The position numbers and the translations under genes were made by a program. This document shows positions 62,868 through 64,000 of a stretch of 64,000 nucleotides of DNA, piece after piece (within the stretch, counting starts at the first letter, position 1; each line of letters begins with the position of its first letter). The DNA lies in assembly GCA_020744425.1 (NCBI GenBank), contig JAGMUV010000038.1:310001-374000 (forward strand), written 5' to 3'. The DNA comes from Dactylonectria macrodidyma. Its lineage: Eukaryota; Ascomycota; Sordariomycetes; Hypocreales; Nectriaceae. The notes beneath the pieces were generated by a model. That model did not search any database, had not been told where the DNA came from, and worked only from the letters and a program-made list of their open reading frames with translations.

Positions 62868-62992
62868 TTGAGGTACCAGGTACCAGGTATCAGGTATAAG
62901 GTACAACAGGATGCAGGTAGCAATACCACATGATGAAAGTACCAGGACCACAGTATGAAGTATCAGGTATCATAGGATGCAGGTACCCGTCC
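62868..62992. repeat. Degenerate (AGGTACC)-type minisatellite
   Basis: Units such as AGGTACC, AGGTATC, AGGTATAAGGTAC and CAGGATGCAGGTA recur with drift over about 125 bp. Confidence 0.75.
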
Positions 62993-63133
62993 TTCACCGC
63001 CTCATCTGTATTTCATCCTTTGTCGACCTTTCAGTTCACAACCTAACAAGAGGTTTTGTGTCAACGCTTCATTTGACAACATTTTACCATGCGCTTCGAG
63101 GGTAGGCGGCTGTGGGTTACTTCACCTGGATGA

Positions 63134-63479
63134 ATGCTAATCAAAGATCCAGCTCTCCTTCTAGGCTTTGTGACTTTCGCACGTCTGGTGCAGGCGCCTC
63201 CGGTGACAGAACACCAAAGTCGATGGAAGGTCGACTGTGAGGGAGGTCCACTGTTCACGAACTATTGCATCCAAGGGTCTCTCGGCTATCGCTGCAACAA
63301 TAGCGGACAGCTGGAATGGGACGCTCAGGACGTGGACTGTGCGAAGTGTTACTGTAAGGGGAGACACTGGCGGACCAGTCTGTAACAGCAAGTCCAGGAA
63401 TGATGTCGTCATAAGCAGCTGCCCCGCTGCTGAGATGGATGGCACATGTGGTTCAATGTGGCCGGCGGACAAGCAATAG
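63134..63479 (+). pseudogene. Candidate small secreted Cys-rich protein, possibly frameshifted
   Basis: From ATG 63134 a signal peptide (MLIKDPALLLGFVTFARLVQA) is followed by a short Cys-rich mature region with DCEGG, NYCIQG, YRCNNS and DCAKCYCKG. The frame stops at 63385 (83 aa). The next frame, open to 63479, continues with Cys-containing sequence (GGPVCNS, ISSCPAAEMDGTC), and a single extra A near 63363 would explain the shift. It may therefore be a short intact protein or a frameshifted longer one of about 115 aa. Secretion and Cys content are effector-like; function is unknown. Confidence 0.5.
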
Positions 63480-63761
63480 AGCGGCGTCATTGGGCTCATG
63501 TATTCGACAACTCTGAGGTGGGCAGTCAGCGAAGGATCCAATTTCCCTTTTGCTATTTTCTTTCTCACCATGTTCTACTCTGCTCCTAACGGGATTGGCC
63601 TGGAGTCAAACAATGACCTATAAAGGAAAGCCTTGCGGCGACGTTTCTCTCCCATTAAGGCGCTCGGTTGGCGAGTCCACAGAACCTGTGTAACCGCTCC
63701 AGTTTGGCCACATTTGATCGTCCTTCGATGTCCGGCATGAGTCTGAACAGCCAGGGAGTCA

Positions 63762-63986
63762 TCAAACAGGGATGTTATCAGCCACAAAGCATGAGAGCAC
63801 GCAGACGTCCAATACGATTGGTAATACCCCAAGGAAGAGCGACGCGGGAGTGCCAACAAAACCTGTCCCAAGCACGAGGCCAGTGAGTCCGGTTATGCGC
63901 ACCCAAAGCAAATATCTCTCTCTCCATCGGCCTTGCCAGAACAAATCAATCATACAGAACAAGTATACCGGTATCAATAATGCCAC
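63762..63986 (-). CDS. Membrane-protein fragment at the window edge
   Basis: A frame of up to 74 aa has two or three hydrophobic segments (ALLIPVYLFCMIDLFW and LTGLVLGTGFVGTPASLFLGV). It starts close to the window edge, so upstream exons may be missing. Its relation to the spliced model at 62251-62638 on the same strand is unclear. No family is recognised. Confidence 0.35.
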   Translation of the reverse strand: MALLIPVYLFCMIDLFWQGRWRERYLLWVRITGLTGLVLGTGFVGTPASLFLGVLPIVLDVCVLSCFVADNIPV

Positions 63987-64000
63987 GACTGGAATACTTG

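Noticed and set aside
1..64000. tRNA, rRNA or CRISPR features
   Set aside because: No cloverleaf, rRNA core motif or spaced repeat array was recognised by reading both strands; a covariance-model search was not possible.

Overview
The window reads as the genome of a filamentous ascomycete, probably a Sordariomycete. Genes carry short GT-AG introns of about 45-65 nt. Two fungal NLR-type (NACHT) genes are present, together with a DUF6604 gene, a MYND-finger gene and fungus-typical transposons (Tad-like LINEs, pogo/Fot-like, hAT, piggyBac-like, Copia and chromodomain Gypsy elements). No rRNA, tRNA, CRISPR or bacterial-type features were seen. Host genes are few, and most of the sequence is a stack of nested transposable elements. 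Many insertions can be resolved to the base from target-site duplications (TSDs) and from reading frames that become continuous when the insert is removed.

Layout. 1-4094: gene-poor, with two decayed LTR fragments. 4095-8052 (-): NACHT-ankyrin NLR. 8245-10250: a foldback element, dispersed repeats and a decayed Helitron-type helicase ending at a hairpin. 10337-17945: a DUF6589-like gene split by a hAT element (8-bp TSD). The hAT is itself invaded by a 42-bp LINE stub and a full-length LINE (LINE-1). 17950-18415: RecQ-like helicase fragment. 18527-20466: intact pogo-like transposon. 21237-23892: DUF6604 gene. 24200-24897: two MITEs. 25348-28546: NACHT-WD40 NLR with four nearly identical WD repeats. 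28632-30900: piggyBac copy 1. 30971-38044: LINE-2, holding a truncated LINE-3 and two solo LTRs. 38229-42340: piggyBac copy 2 with a pogo-like element in its 3' part. 42351-44487: piggyBac copy 3. 44597-52047: Copia-1, holding piggyBac copy 4 and a solo LTR. 52391-52577: hAT MITE. 52628-53185 (-): MYND protein. 53535-54074: piggyBac relic. 54075-59259: Copia-2. 59260-61264: 3' part of a chromodomain Gypsy element. 61265-64000: mostly unassigned, with a candidate small secreted Cys-rich protein and pieces of putative membrane-protein genes.

The main biological points are in the mobile elements. Four piggyBac-like copies and one MITE are flanked by a 2-bp AT duplication, not TTAA, mostly inside a TATAA-like target. 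Two closely related copies have TIRs that are identical within a copy but differ at 7 of 36 positions between copies. Both Copia elements place gag and pol in one frame separated by a single UGA in a leaky context, and both appear to use anticodon-arm (half-tRNA) primer-binding sites. The LINEs overlap ORF1 and ORF2 by the same ATGAGTAG octamer. Several of them carry microsatellite tails whose repeat unit matches the end of their own target duplication. The two NLRs share a similar N-terminal domain and are the likely host immunity or allorecognition genes here. Many element ORFs remain intact, which argues against strong repeat-induced point mutation.
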